Below are positions 56,911 through 64,000 of a stretch of 64,000 bases of DNA, piece after piece. Both the position numbers and the translations under genes were made by a program. Under the pieces are notes generated by a model. That model did not search any database. It worked only from the letters and a program-made list of their open reading frames with translations, and was not told where the DNA came from. Source of the DNA: Listeria aquatica FSL S10-1188 (GTDB lineage Bacteria; Bacillota; Bacilli; Lactobacillales; Listeriaceae); NCBI RefSeq assembly GCF_000525795.1, contig NZ_AOCG01000008.1, positions 62,001 through 126,000 of the forward strand, read 5' to 3'. Positions within the stretch are counted from its first letter, which is position 1; each line of letters begins with the position of its first letter.

Positions 56911-58191
56911 TTACTTTTCCCCCTCGTTTGTAGCCGCCAATTCTTGCTCATAAGTTTTGTTATCTAGCCGTTTAAACCATGGATACCAGAGAATAGGAGA
57001 CAGAATTAACTGAATGAATAACTGTAAAATGATAATTGAAAGGCTTCCCTGGACGGCAGCATGAAAACCAAGTGGTAATCCAAAAATTGCTTGTACACCG
57101 GTGAATTGGGCTACAATATGCCATTTTGTAAGCACATAAGCCAAAATAAGTGCGATCGTATTATTAGTAATAAAGGGAATCGCTAAATTGAAATTAAGAA
57201 CAAGCGGTGTCCCGAAGATAACAGGCTCTGTGATTCCAAACAAACCCGGTATAAGCGCAATCTTTCCTACTTCACGATATTGCTTACTTTTAGCTCTTAG
57301 CATTAATAAAATGAGGCCAAGCGCCATACCACCGAAAGTAATAATGTTGAAAAAGGCTAAACCAACGATATTTGGAGGAACTTGCCCTGCTTGGATGGCA
57401 TTTAAATTTTCTACATCCATAGACAGCCAAAGTGGCGTTACAAGCGGTAATATAACATTCGTCCCATGGATTCCAAAAAACCATAAAATTTGTTGAATTA
57501 AACTTAAAAGAATTACAGCACCAATTGTACCGCCAATTCCTTTCAAGGGTTCCTGAATAATCGAGTAAACGAATTGATGCATGCTACCAAAGCTTGTTAA
57601 ACCAAATAAAAAGTCAATAATGATAAACAGTAGTCCAATTAGAATGGTCGGAATAAGAGATTCAAACATCCGAGTGACCATCGGTGGGACACCCGCTGGC
57701 ATTTTAATGGTCCATCCCTTACGTTTAATGAGTAAATAAAGCCGGGCGCTAACAATCCCGATGATAAGCGCAGAAAACACACCTTGCGCGCCGAGCCAAG
57801 TGGACGGAATGGCAGAAGCTTTATCTACGGTTTGACCAATCGGTGTGATTATTAGAAAGCTCATCAATGCGATAATTCCCGCTGAGATCGGGTCTTCATC
57901 CCGGTCGAGACGACGTACTAGATGATAGGCCATAAGGACAACGATATAAATTGCCATCGCTCCAATAGTGACGGTGTTTACTTTACCGAGCAACTCAGTC
58001 ACTTGCGTTAAATTTTTAAGGGAAGGCACCATATTCATTAAAACAGTAATTAAAACTGCGATCGAACCGATAAAAATGGGACCGAGTGTCGACATCATAG
58101 CACCAGAAATCGCTTGTAGATAAGCATTGCTCCCCATTTTATCAAACCACGGATTGATTTTGTTAAAAAATTGGATGATTTTCTCTTTCAT
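56911..58191 (-). CDS. PTS lactose/cellobiose-type EIIC permease (CelB-like)
   Basis: A 426-residue membrane permease with about ten hydrophobic segments. Family motifs are MGSNAYLQAISGAMMSTLGP, ILWFFGIHGTNVILPLVTPL and LFGITEPVIFGTPLVLN, all canonical. No EIIA or EIIB lies beside it, so it must use partners encoded elsewhere, possibly those at 969-1619. ATG 58191 follows an AGGGGG site. It is downstream of the AraC regulator on the same strand and immediately upstream of the GH3 enzyme. Confidence 0.9.
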   Translation of the reverse strand: MKEKIIQFFNKINPWFDKMGSNAYLQAISGAMMSTLGPIFIGSIAVLITVLMNMVPSLKNLTQVTELLGKVNTVTIGAMAIYIVVLMAYHLVRRLDRDEDPISAGIIALMSFLIITPIGQTVDKASAIPSTWLGAQGVFSALIIGIVSARLYLLIKRKGWTIKMPAGVPPMVTRMFESLIPTILIGLLFIIIDFLFGLTSFGSMHQFVYSIIQEPLKGIGGTIGAVILLSLIQQILWFFGIHGTNVILPLVTPLWLSMDVENLNAIQAGQVPPNIVGLAFFNIITFGGMALGLILLMLRAKSKQYREVGKIALIPGLFGITEPVIFGTPLVLNFNLAIPFITNNTIALILAYVLTKWHIVAQFTGVQAIFGLPLGFHAAVQGSLSIIILQLFIQLILSPILWYPWFKRLDNKTYEQELAATNEGEK

Positions 58192-58286
58192 TACTAAACC
58201 CCCTGTTTGAACTTATTATAGCTTTATTATATAGAAGATAGCGTTTTCATTTCGTGCCGTTTTTTGACAGGAAATCGGAAAAAATT

Positions 58287-59117
58287 TTACCTTTTAAAGT
58301 ATTGCTTCCGATATTGCTGAGGGGAGGTGCCGTAATGTTTGGTAAAGGCATTATAAAAAGATTTGACAGTCGAAAAACCGCTATCAAGCGCAATTTCAAG
58401 AATCGTATGGTCGGTATCTCTTAACTTCGAATAAGCTTCGAGCAAACGAATTGAGCTTAAATATTCGCTAAAAGAAACGCCCATAAATTTTTTTATAAAA
58501 ACGCGAAAAATAAAGAAGGATTATAGTTGAAATGTTCAGCTACAGATGTGAGAGAGAGCCGTTCCTTGTGATGAGTGGCAAGATAATCATTCACTTTTTT
58601 TTAACTTAGGGAGGTGCTTGGCCGACTCAATCTCCTTAATTCCTGCAAGCGGCACGCAAAAGTTCTTGGTCAGTTCAGCAATGAGCTCGTAAACACTTGC
58701 TTTTGTCGTCAGCCGGTCCCACAAATTTTCTTTTGACAGTTGTTTTTTGATCCGCATAAGTATTACCTTAAGTTCAGGAGTTGCATTCTGCGGAGTCAAT
58801 TTGTATAGAAACCGATTGCCGTACTGGCTTTCCGTTGCATCTGCCAAAAAATCAAGGGGAATTTGAATTGCTAAACATTTTCCAGGGAGTGGACTTCGTG
58901 AGGAATGAATAATATTTGAATTGATGAATAAAACATCTTGTTCGGATAAAGAGAAGCGTTTGTTTGGAAACTGCACTTCTAACTTTCCAGATAAACAAAA
59001 TAAAAGTTCTACACTGGCATGCCAATGAGGCGGAATCAGCCGGTCTGAACTTTTAGTGTTAAAAATAAAAATTTTGAAAGGAAAATTCATAGTAGGAATA
59101 ATCGCTTCATGATACAC
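58287..59117 (-). CDS. AraC-family regulator with cupin sensor (three frameshifts)
   Basis: About 275 residues after correction. The N-terminal cupin has RLIPPHWHASVELLFCLSGK and VLFINSNIIHSSRS. The C-terminal double HTH has ERLSLTSVAEHFNYNPSLFF and then HTILEIALDSGFSTVKSFYN, ending FTKHYGTSPQQYRKQY. Three runs need one fewer base: T8 at 58595-58602, A5 at 58497-58501 and T7 at 58488-58494. This gives PSLFFAFYKKFMGVSFSEYL, which aligns without gaps to the usual AraC pattern. The start appears to be GTG 59117 with a poor ribosome binding site. Position and direction suggest that it controls the EIIC-GH3 pair. Confidence 0.78.
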
Positions 59118-59297
59118 ATTTGTTTTTTTCGATCACTTTTTACACCTCTACTTATCATTGGTAAAATCCGAAGTGAACTTATGCTGTATCTCCAGTTTAA
59201 ATTATATACAGAAGTGAAGCGAAAGACAATTTTATACGTGTCATCTGATTTTAAGGAAACAAACTACTTTACCTTTAGTTGTTTTTTTGTTATATTA

Positions 59298-59317
59298 TAA
59301 CTAACGAACGTTAGTTA
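59298..59317 (+). promoter_or_regulatory. TetR-type operator
   Basis: TAACTAACG-AA-CGTTAGTTA is a palindrome with perfect 9-bp arms just upstream of the TetR start, overlapping a probable TATATTATAA -10 region. It is the likely autoregulatory site for the TetR/SMR operon. Sequence from 59118 to 59297 holds no gene that I can support. Confidence 0.8.
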
Positions 59318-59339
59318 ACCTAAATAAGGAGGAATCGAG

Positions 59340-59900
59340 ATGTCCAAAGAAACGCTGAAAAAAAGCGGCCCTAACACTTTTTTCAGAAAAAGGCTACGAT
59401 GGAACAGCTCTTTCTGAAATTGCCAAAAGAGCAGGAATTAAGACACCTTCGATTTATGCACATTTTGAATCTAAAGAAGAACTTTATTTAACGATTTACC
59501 GTGAAGTTATGCACGAAGAGCTAGTCAATGTTAAAGCGGAAAAGCGAGAGGATTATGCGTCAGCTGAGGAGTATCTCAAAGCTTTTTTTTTATGCAGCAA
59601 CTGATTTTGAACGAGACCCAGAAGTGCGGCGCTTTTTCCAGCGATCCATTTATTATCCACCTGTTTCCTTGAAAGACAAAATGAAGGAAGAATTAGCGAG
59701 ATATGAAACACAAGCTTTTGAAAAAATCGCAGTATTGTTAGATGAAGTTACACACGATGAAGCCAAAAAAAACACGCTGGATTCGAGTTTTTTATGCTTT
59801 CTTGGATGGCCTTGGTGTGGAACATGAACTTTACGACTTAGAGGAATTTGAAAAACGTAGAAAATCAGCTTTTGAAGCTTTGGTTTTACTTTTAAATTAA
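59340..59900 (+). CDS. TetR-family regulator of the SMR efflux pair (three frameshifts)
   Basis: A 185-residue repressor after correction. The HTH reads [20 protein letters not shown], then [20 protein letters not shown], the classical TetR signature. The ligand domain contains [20 protein letters not shown] and ends [15 protein letters not shown]. Three runs each need one fewer base: A7 at 59358-59364, T9 at 59583-59591 and A8 at 59765-59772. With all three, start and stop are in one frame. AAGGAGG precedes the ATG, an operator lies upstream, and the SMR genes follow after 14 bp. Binding of cationic drugs as inducer is likely but inferred. Confidence 0.85.
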
Positions 59901-59914
59901 AGGAGAAGATAGTT

Positions 59915-60256
59915 ATGCAATGGTTTTATTTAGTTTTAGCCGGACTCTCTGAAATCGTCTGGGCTTTTGGACTTAAAGAATCACATGGATTTACAAAATT
60001 AGATTTCAGTTTGCTTACAATTGCCTTTTTGATTGTTAGTTTCGGTTTATTCGCCTTAGCGATGCGAACGATTCCTATTGGGACAGCTTATGCGGTGTTC
60101 ACAGGGATTGGTGCTGCTGGAACGGCGGTCGTTGGTATTCTTTTCTTAAATGAACCAGCGGGACTATTTAAAATCATTTCATTAGTCGTTTTAATCTCAG
60201 GGATCATCGGACTCAAACTTGTCGATGATGGCGGCGGAAAGGAAGGAGAAAAATAA
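59915..60256 (+). CDS. SMR-family efflux protein, first subunit
   Basis: A 113-residue small multidrug resistance protein with four membrane segments. The essential Glu is in segment 1 (LAGLSEIVWAFGLKESHGFT, Glu14). RTIPIGTAYAVFTGIGAAG in segment 3 is the family signature. A Gly/Lys/Glu-rich tail follows segment 4. It overlaps the second SMR gene by one base, which points to a two-component (paired) SMR pump such as YkkCD. Confidence 0.9.
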   Translation: MQWFYLVLAGLSEIVWAFGLKESHGFTKLDFSLLTIAFLIVSFGLFALAMRTIPIGTAYAVFTGIGAAGTAVVGILFLNEPAGLFKIISLVVLISGIIGLKLVDDGGGKEGEK

Positions 60257-60576
60257 TGGCATGGATCTATTTAGTGATAGCGGGTCTTTGTGAAATGTGT
60301 TTTGTTGTTACCATGAAGCTTTCACAAGGCTTTAAAAAACTTTGGTTCTCGGTTTTAACGATTCTTTTCATGTGCGGAAGTTTCTTCTTGCTTTCACACG
60401 CGTTGAAGACAATTCCGATTGGAACAGGCTACGCGATTTGGACAGGAATCGGGGCAGTCGGAAGTGTTATCATGGGGATGCTTCTCTTTAAAGAAAAGAA
60501 AAGCGTTATGAAAATTTTCTTTATTGCCATGATCATCGCTGGGGTTATTGGATTAAAACTATCTGCAGGAGCATAG
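60256..60576 (+). CDS. SMR-family efflux protein, second subunit
   Basis: A 106-residue SMR protein with four segments: IAGLCEMCFVVTMKLSQGFK with the essential Glu13, then KTIPIGTGYAIWTGIGAVGS. It probably forms a heterodimer with the preceding gene in opposite membrane orientation. Paired SMR pumps may export quaternary ammonium compounds or guanidinium-like cations. No guanidine riboswitch is seen; control appears to be by TetR. Confidence 0.9.
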   Translation: MAWIYLVIAGLCEMCFVVTMKLSQGFKKLWFSVLTILFMCGSFFLLSHALKTIPIGTGYAIWTGIGAVGSVIMGMLLFKEKKSVMKIFFIAMIIAGVIGLKLSAGA

Positions 60577-60581
60577 AAGCG

Positions 60582-60644
60582 AAGCAGCAAAAACTTTTGA
60601 AGTGAACAATTCGTTCCATTCAAAAAATTTTTTGCTGCTTTTTT
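60582..60644 (+). terminator. Terminator after the SMR genes
   Basis: AAGCAGCAAAAA and TTTTTTGCTGCTT form the outer stem, with an inner TTTGAAGTGAAC / GTTCCATTCAAA pairing, followed by T. Confidence 0.85.
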
Positions 60645-60749
60645 GATTGGAAGCTGAAAGCATTTGCTTCGTGCCATTTTTAAGAAATTGCTTTTAATCT
60701 AACAGAAACGTGGTAAAATAGACTACAGAAAAGAATCCGGAGGGATACC

Positions 60750-61862
60750 ATGAAAACAAAGTTAATTTTACTTTATGGCGGAAAATCGGCCGAACATGAA
60801 GTATCGTTGCAAACGGCACTTTCTGTCATTAACGCACTTGATTTAAATAAATTCGAAGCACTACCTGTATACATAACCAATGACGGTGACTGGATTCAGG
60901 GCCCAGAGATTACGCATCAATTAGATTTTTCGGATCAATTGCGTTTCTCGCCTGAAGAACAGCTGCGTTTAGCGGAAAAAGAAGACGAAGTTTCCTCAGG
61001 ATTTTTGATCAGTCCAGCTGATGTAACAGAAGAGCAAGAGAATACAGTGGTGTTTCCGTTGCTCCATGGACCAAATGGGGAAGACGGCACTGTGCAAGGG
61101 CTTCTTGAAGTCTTGAATCTTCCTTACGTTGGAAACGGCGTGCTTGCTTCAGCGGCTGCGATGGATAAAATTGTGATGAAAAAAGTTTTTGCTGATGCGG
61201 GGATCCCGCAACTTCCAGCTGTCGCTGTTCGCTCAATCGATTGGAAAAACTTCCGCGAGGAAATGGTTGCGGATATGGAAGAAGCACTTACTTATCCGAT
61301 GTTTGTGAAACCTGCGAATCTTGGTTCAAGCGTTGGAATTAGCAAAGCAGAAAATCGAGATGAACTTTATCAAGCGATGGACGAAGCTTTCCTATATGAC
61401 CGCCGCGTTGTTGTGGAACAAGGAGTGGTCGCTCGTGAAATTGAAATGGCGGTACTTGGAAACGATACGCCCGCTTGTTCCGTTCCTGGCGAAATTTTAC
61501 CGAAGGGTTCAAAGGCTGTTTTTTATGATTATAAAGCGAAATATCAAGATAATGATACAACACTCGTGATTCCAGCAGAAGTAAGCGAAGAAGTAGAAAA
61601 TAAGCTGAAAGAATATGCGATTCAAGCTTTTCTCGGACTTGATGCAAGTGGTCTTGTCCGCGCCGATTTCTTCGTAACAGAACAAGATGAAATCTTCTTA
61701 AATGAAGTGAATACGATGCCAGGATTTACGCCTGTAAGCATGTATCCGCTACTCTGGCAAGCAAGTGGCATTTCTTATAGTCAGCTGATTGAACAGTTAG
61801 TGGAACTTGGACTAGAACGTCATGAAGCGAAGAACCAGTTGAAATACCGTTTAGACGATTAA
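60750..61862 (+). CDS. ddl: D-alanine--D-alanine ligase
   Basis: ATP-grasp ligase of 370 residues that makes D-Ala-D-Ala for peptidoglycan. Features: LILLYGGKSAEHEVSLQTAL with the catalytic Glu, VFPLLHGPNGEDGTVQGLLE, VKPANLGSSVGISKAENRDE, the loop VFYDYKAKYQDND and ADFFVTEQDEIFLNEVNTMP with metal ligands. The family length is normal. A terminator lies between it and murF, so both can be transcribed separately though they act in adjacent steps. Confidence 0.94.
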   Translation: MKTKLILLYGGKSAEHEVSLQTALSVINALDLNKFEALPVYITNDGDWIQGPEITHQLDFSDQLRFSPEEQLRLAEKEDEVSSGFLISPADVTEEQENTVVFPLLHGPNGEDGTVQGLLEVLNLPYVGNGVLASAAAMDKIVMKKVFADAGIPQLPAVAVRSIDWKNFREEMVADMEEALTYPMFVKPANLGSSVGISKAENRDELYQAMDEAFLYDRRVVVEQGVVAREIEMAVLGNDTPACSVPGEILPKGSKAVFYDYKAKYQDNDTTLVIPAEVSEEVENKLKEYAIQAFLGLDASGLVRADFFVTEQDEIFLNEVNTMPGFTPVSMYPLLWQASGISYSQLIEQLVELGLERHEAKNQLKYRLDD

Positions 61863-61872
61863 AACCAGAAAA

Positions 61873-61903
61873 AGTAGTTTGAATTTATTCAAACTGCTTT
61901 TTT
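61873..61903 (+). terminator. Terminator between ddl and murF
   Basis: AGTAGTTTGAAT-TT-ATTCAAACTGC followed by six T. Confidence 0.75.
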
Positions 61904-61925
61904 CAAGAAGGAAAGTTGGGGCGAA

Positions 61926-63300
61926 ATGAAAAAAAACGCTTTTGGAGATTGCGACTTTAATCAATGCGCAATTAAATCAAGCTCAATTTAATGAAACGAA
62001 AGTGACAGGGGTCTGCTTTGATACTCGTCAAATGAAGCAAGGAGATTTGTTTGTTCCATTTGTTGGGGAAACGAGAGATGGGCATTCCTTTGTGCGCGAA
62101 GCAGTTAAAGCAGGTGCTGCTGCAAGTTTTTGGCAAATGGATGTGCCAAATCCGCCAGCAGATGTGCCGCTGTTACTGGTTGAAAATACTTCGGATGCTT
62201 TTGAACGATTTGCCAAAAAATATCTTGCGGAAGTCGCACCAAAAGTAGTCGCGATTACAGGGAGCAATGGTAAAACAACAACCAAAGATATCACACGGGC
62301 GATTATGGAAAGTCGCTATAAAGTCCATGCAACAAGTGGGAACTTTAATAACCACATTGGCTTGCCTTATACGATTTTGACAATGCCAGAAGATACGGAA
62401 GTTGCGATTTTAGAAATGGGAATGAATCATCGTAACGAAATTGAAAAGCTAACTCAAATTGCTTGTCCAGATATTGCAATCATTACAAATATAGGCGAAG
62501 CGCACATCGAATATCTCGGTTCACGAGAAGAAATCGCAAAAGCAAAACTTGAGATCATTCTTGGATTAAAACAAGAAGGGCTTTTGATTTATCCGCATGA
62601 AGAGACGTTAATCAAGCAAAATTTACCTAAAAACGTTCAAACGGAAACTTTTGGGCGGGAACATACGGCGGACATCTACCCACTTACTATTGCTACGGAA
62701 ACGGAAGGAACGAGGTTCACTACGAATTTGGACCCAGAAACTTCTCTTTACGTGCCTATCATTGGGGAACACAATGTATTCAACACAATGGCTGCGCTAC
62801 TCGCTGCGCGTAAGCTCGACATTGATTCAGCAACAGCGAAAACCGCTTTAAATGGGATGGAACGATCTAAAAGCCGACTAGAGTGGCTTGAATCGCCTCG
62901 TGGAACGAAAATCTTGAATGATTCCTACAATTCGAGTCCAACTGCTTTAAAGGCTGTGCTTAAAACCTTTATGAATATGGAAGCAGATGGAAAACGCAAA
63001 ATAGCGGTTGTGGCGGATATGTTGGAACTTGGAAAAGATGCGGAGAAATTTCACCGTGAATCGGGTGAAGTGATTGAAGCGAAAAAGCTAGATGAAGTTT
63101 TTGCGTATGGGGAAAAGATGCAGGCTTTTGTGGAAGCTGCTAGCGAACGAATAGGTGCGGATCATGTCCATTATTTTACTTCGAAGGATGAACTTGAGAA
63201 AGCTTTGCTTCAAGCAGTGACAGGGGACGAATGGGTGCTTTTTAAAGGTTCTTATGGAATGGGCTTGAAAGATGTCGTAGAAAAACTTATGATAGGGTAA
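61926..63300 (+). CDS. murF: UDP-MurNAc-tripeptide--D-Ala-D-Ala ligase (frameshift at start)
   Basis: Mur ligase of about 457 residues that adds D-Ala-D-Ala to the UDP-MurNAc peptide, the last cytoplasmic precursor step. The corrected start is MKKTLLEIATLINAQLNQAQ, with A8 at 61929-61936 read as A7. Motifs: VVAITGSNGKTTTKDITRAI (ATP loop), SGNFNNHIGLPYTILTMPED, VAILEMGMNHRNEIEKLTQI, ITNIGEAHIEYLGSREEIAK and ILNDSYNSSPTALKAVLKTF. It follows ddl, whose product it uses. AAGGAAAG lies upstream of the ATG. Confidence 0.93.
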
Positions 63301-63337
63301 GATGATTTTACGATGAAAACAGGAGTTGACAATCAAA

Positions 63338-64000
63338 ATGGTTGCATGTTTGTGTATTCACGGTTATATGGGGACGCCGGATGAATTAAAGCCGCTTGCG
63401 GATTACTTAAAAAAGCATACCGATTGGGATGTACTGACACCGACGCTTCCTGGCCATGATAAGCCATATCATTTACGAAATGCGACTTATCAGGACTGGA
63501 TTGTTTTCATGGAAAGTATTTTGACACAGCTCCTAAAAGAAGACGAGGAAGTTTATTTAATTGGGTTTTCGATGGGCGGCTTGCTTGCTGGTTGGCTCGC
63601 AAGACATCATCCAGAGGTGAAAAAGCTTGCTCTTCTTAGCACCTCAGTTCATTATCTGGACTGGCCTAACCTAGTGGATAATAAGGGACAGCTGTTCGTT
63701 GAAGTGAAGGATCAGAAGCTCAAGAATAGTTCGGTTTTTAGTCGCTATTTTAAACGCTTCACGGATGTTCCGAGTCAGTCGAAAGCGCAGTTTGCTAAGA
63801 TGGTCATGCAAGCTAAGCCGGCACTTGCTCATCTTGAGATTCCGACTTTTATTGCACAGGGCGGGATGGACGCTGTGATTTCTGCGAAGCAAAGCGTCGA
63901 TTATTTGATGGAGACTATTCCAGGGCCGAAGCGGTTATTCGTCATGGAAGAAGCAGGGCACTTGCTCTGTCAGGATAAAGACCGGGAAGTTTTGTTTGAA
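63338..64000 (+). CDS. Alpha/beta hydrolase (carboxylesterase type), 3' end outside the window
   Basis: At least 221 residues, open at the window end. The fold markers are MVACLCIHGYMGTPDELKPL, LTPTLPGHDKPYHLRNATYQ, the nucleophile elbow LIGFSMGGLLAGWLARHHPE (Ser in GFSMGG) and FIAQGGMDAVISAKQSVDYL with the acid; the histidine is in EEAGHLLCQD near the end. It is most like monoacylglycerol lipase/carboxylesterase proteins (Est30 type). The start is ATG 63338 with AGGAG about 11 nt upstream. It follows murF by 37 bp. Confidence 0.88.
   Translation, partial: MVACLCIHGYMGTPDELKPLADYLKKHTDWDVLTPTLPGHDKPYHLRNATYQDWIVFMESILTQLLKEDEEVYLIGFSMGGLLAGWLARHHPEVKKLALLSTSVHYLDWPNLVDNKGQLFVEVKDQKLKNSSVFSRYFKRFTDVPSQSKAQFAKMVMQAKPALAHLEIPTFIAQGGMDAVISAKQSVDYLMETIPGPKRLFVMEEAGHLLCQDKDREVLFE

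Overview
The window is chromosomal DNA from a low-GC Gram-positive bacterium, best explained as a Listeria sensu lato species. The grounds are protein likeness and gene order. relP, a CPA1 antiporter, a HTH-cupin regulator, potABCD and an alpha-carbonic anhydrase come in that order. Later come fabK, nifJ, fbp, a Ca2+-ATPase very like LMCA1, an LPXTG protein, a fused glutamine ABC transporter, a TetR/SMR cluster, then ddl and murF. This follows my memory of the lmo0798-lmo0857 stretch of Listeria monocytogenes. No comparison could be run. I see no rRNA, tRNA, CRISPR array, insertion sequence or prophage.

Layout. 1-0.7 kb: a partial hypothetical gene and a TfoX C-terminal-domain protein. 0.9-6.3 kb: a beta-glucoside PTS operon (EIIB, EIIA, EIIC, GH1 phospho-beta-glucosidase, PRD regulator). 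6.4-8.2 kb: lysine permease behind a lysine riboswitch. 8.3-10.5 kb: a structured, terminated leader RNA followed by a MutS2-like ATPase with no Smr domain. 10.5-14.2 kb: DUF817 membrane protein, YeiH-type transporter with a LysR regulator, small alarmone synthetase RelP. 14.2-20.9 kb: CPA1 antiporter and the polyamine operon with its HTH-cupin regulator. 21-24.2 kb: a large LRR/WxL surface protein. 24.7-31.2 kb: carbonic anhydrase, hydroxyacid dehydrogenase, HD hydrolase, FabK, stress-type proteins and an esterase. 31.3-42.4 kb: central metabolism (PFOR, class III FBPase, pyruvate oxidase), a P-type ATPase and PsiE. 42.9-54.6 kb: LPXTG CnaB protein, LysR/EamA pair, Ca2+-ATPase, glutamine ABC transporter and hypothetical proteins. 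54.7-59.1 kb: GH3 beta-glucosidase, PTS EIIC and an AraC regulator. 59.3-64 kb: TetR/SMR efflux pair, ddl, murF and an alpha/beta hydrolase.

Data-quality point. About 20 otherwise normal genes are broken, and each can be restored to family length by removing one base from one or more homopolymer runs (A8, T8, G6 and so on). I read this as systematic homopolymer over-calling, not pseudogenisation, and annotate those genes as full length. Their coordinates span the frameshifts.

Most of the window is ordinary core genome. The best candidate for something under-described is the 8.29-10.5 kb unit: a strong promoter, a leader of about 210 nt with a possible six-codon upstream ORF and four mutually pairable segments ending in an intrinsic terminator, then a MutS2 paralogue that keeps its ATPase and a KOW-like domain but lacks the coiled coil and Smr nuclease. 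Other points worth checking are a GH1 enzyme with Gln at the acid/base position, a half-site array in front of the pot regulator, and an operator-like repeat over the nifJ promoter.
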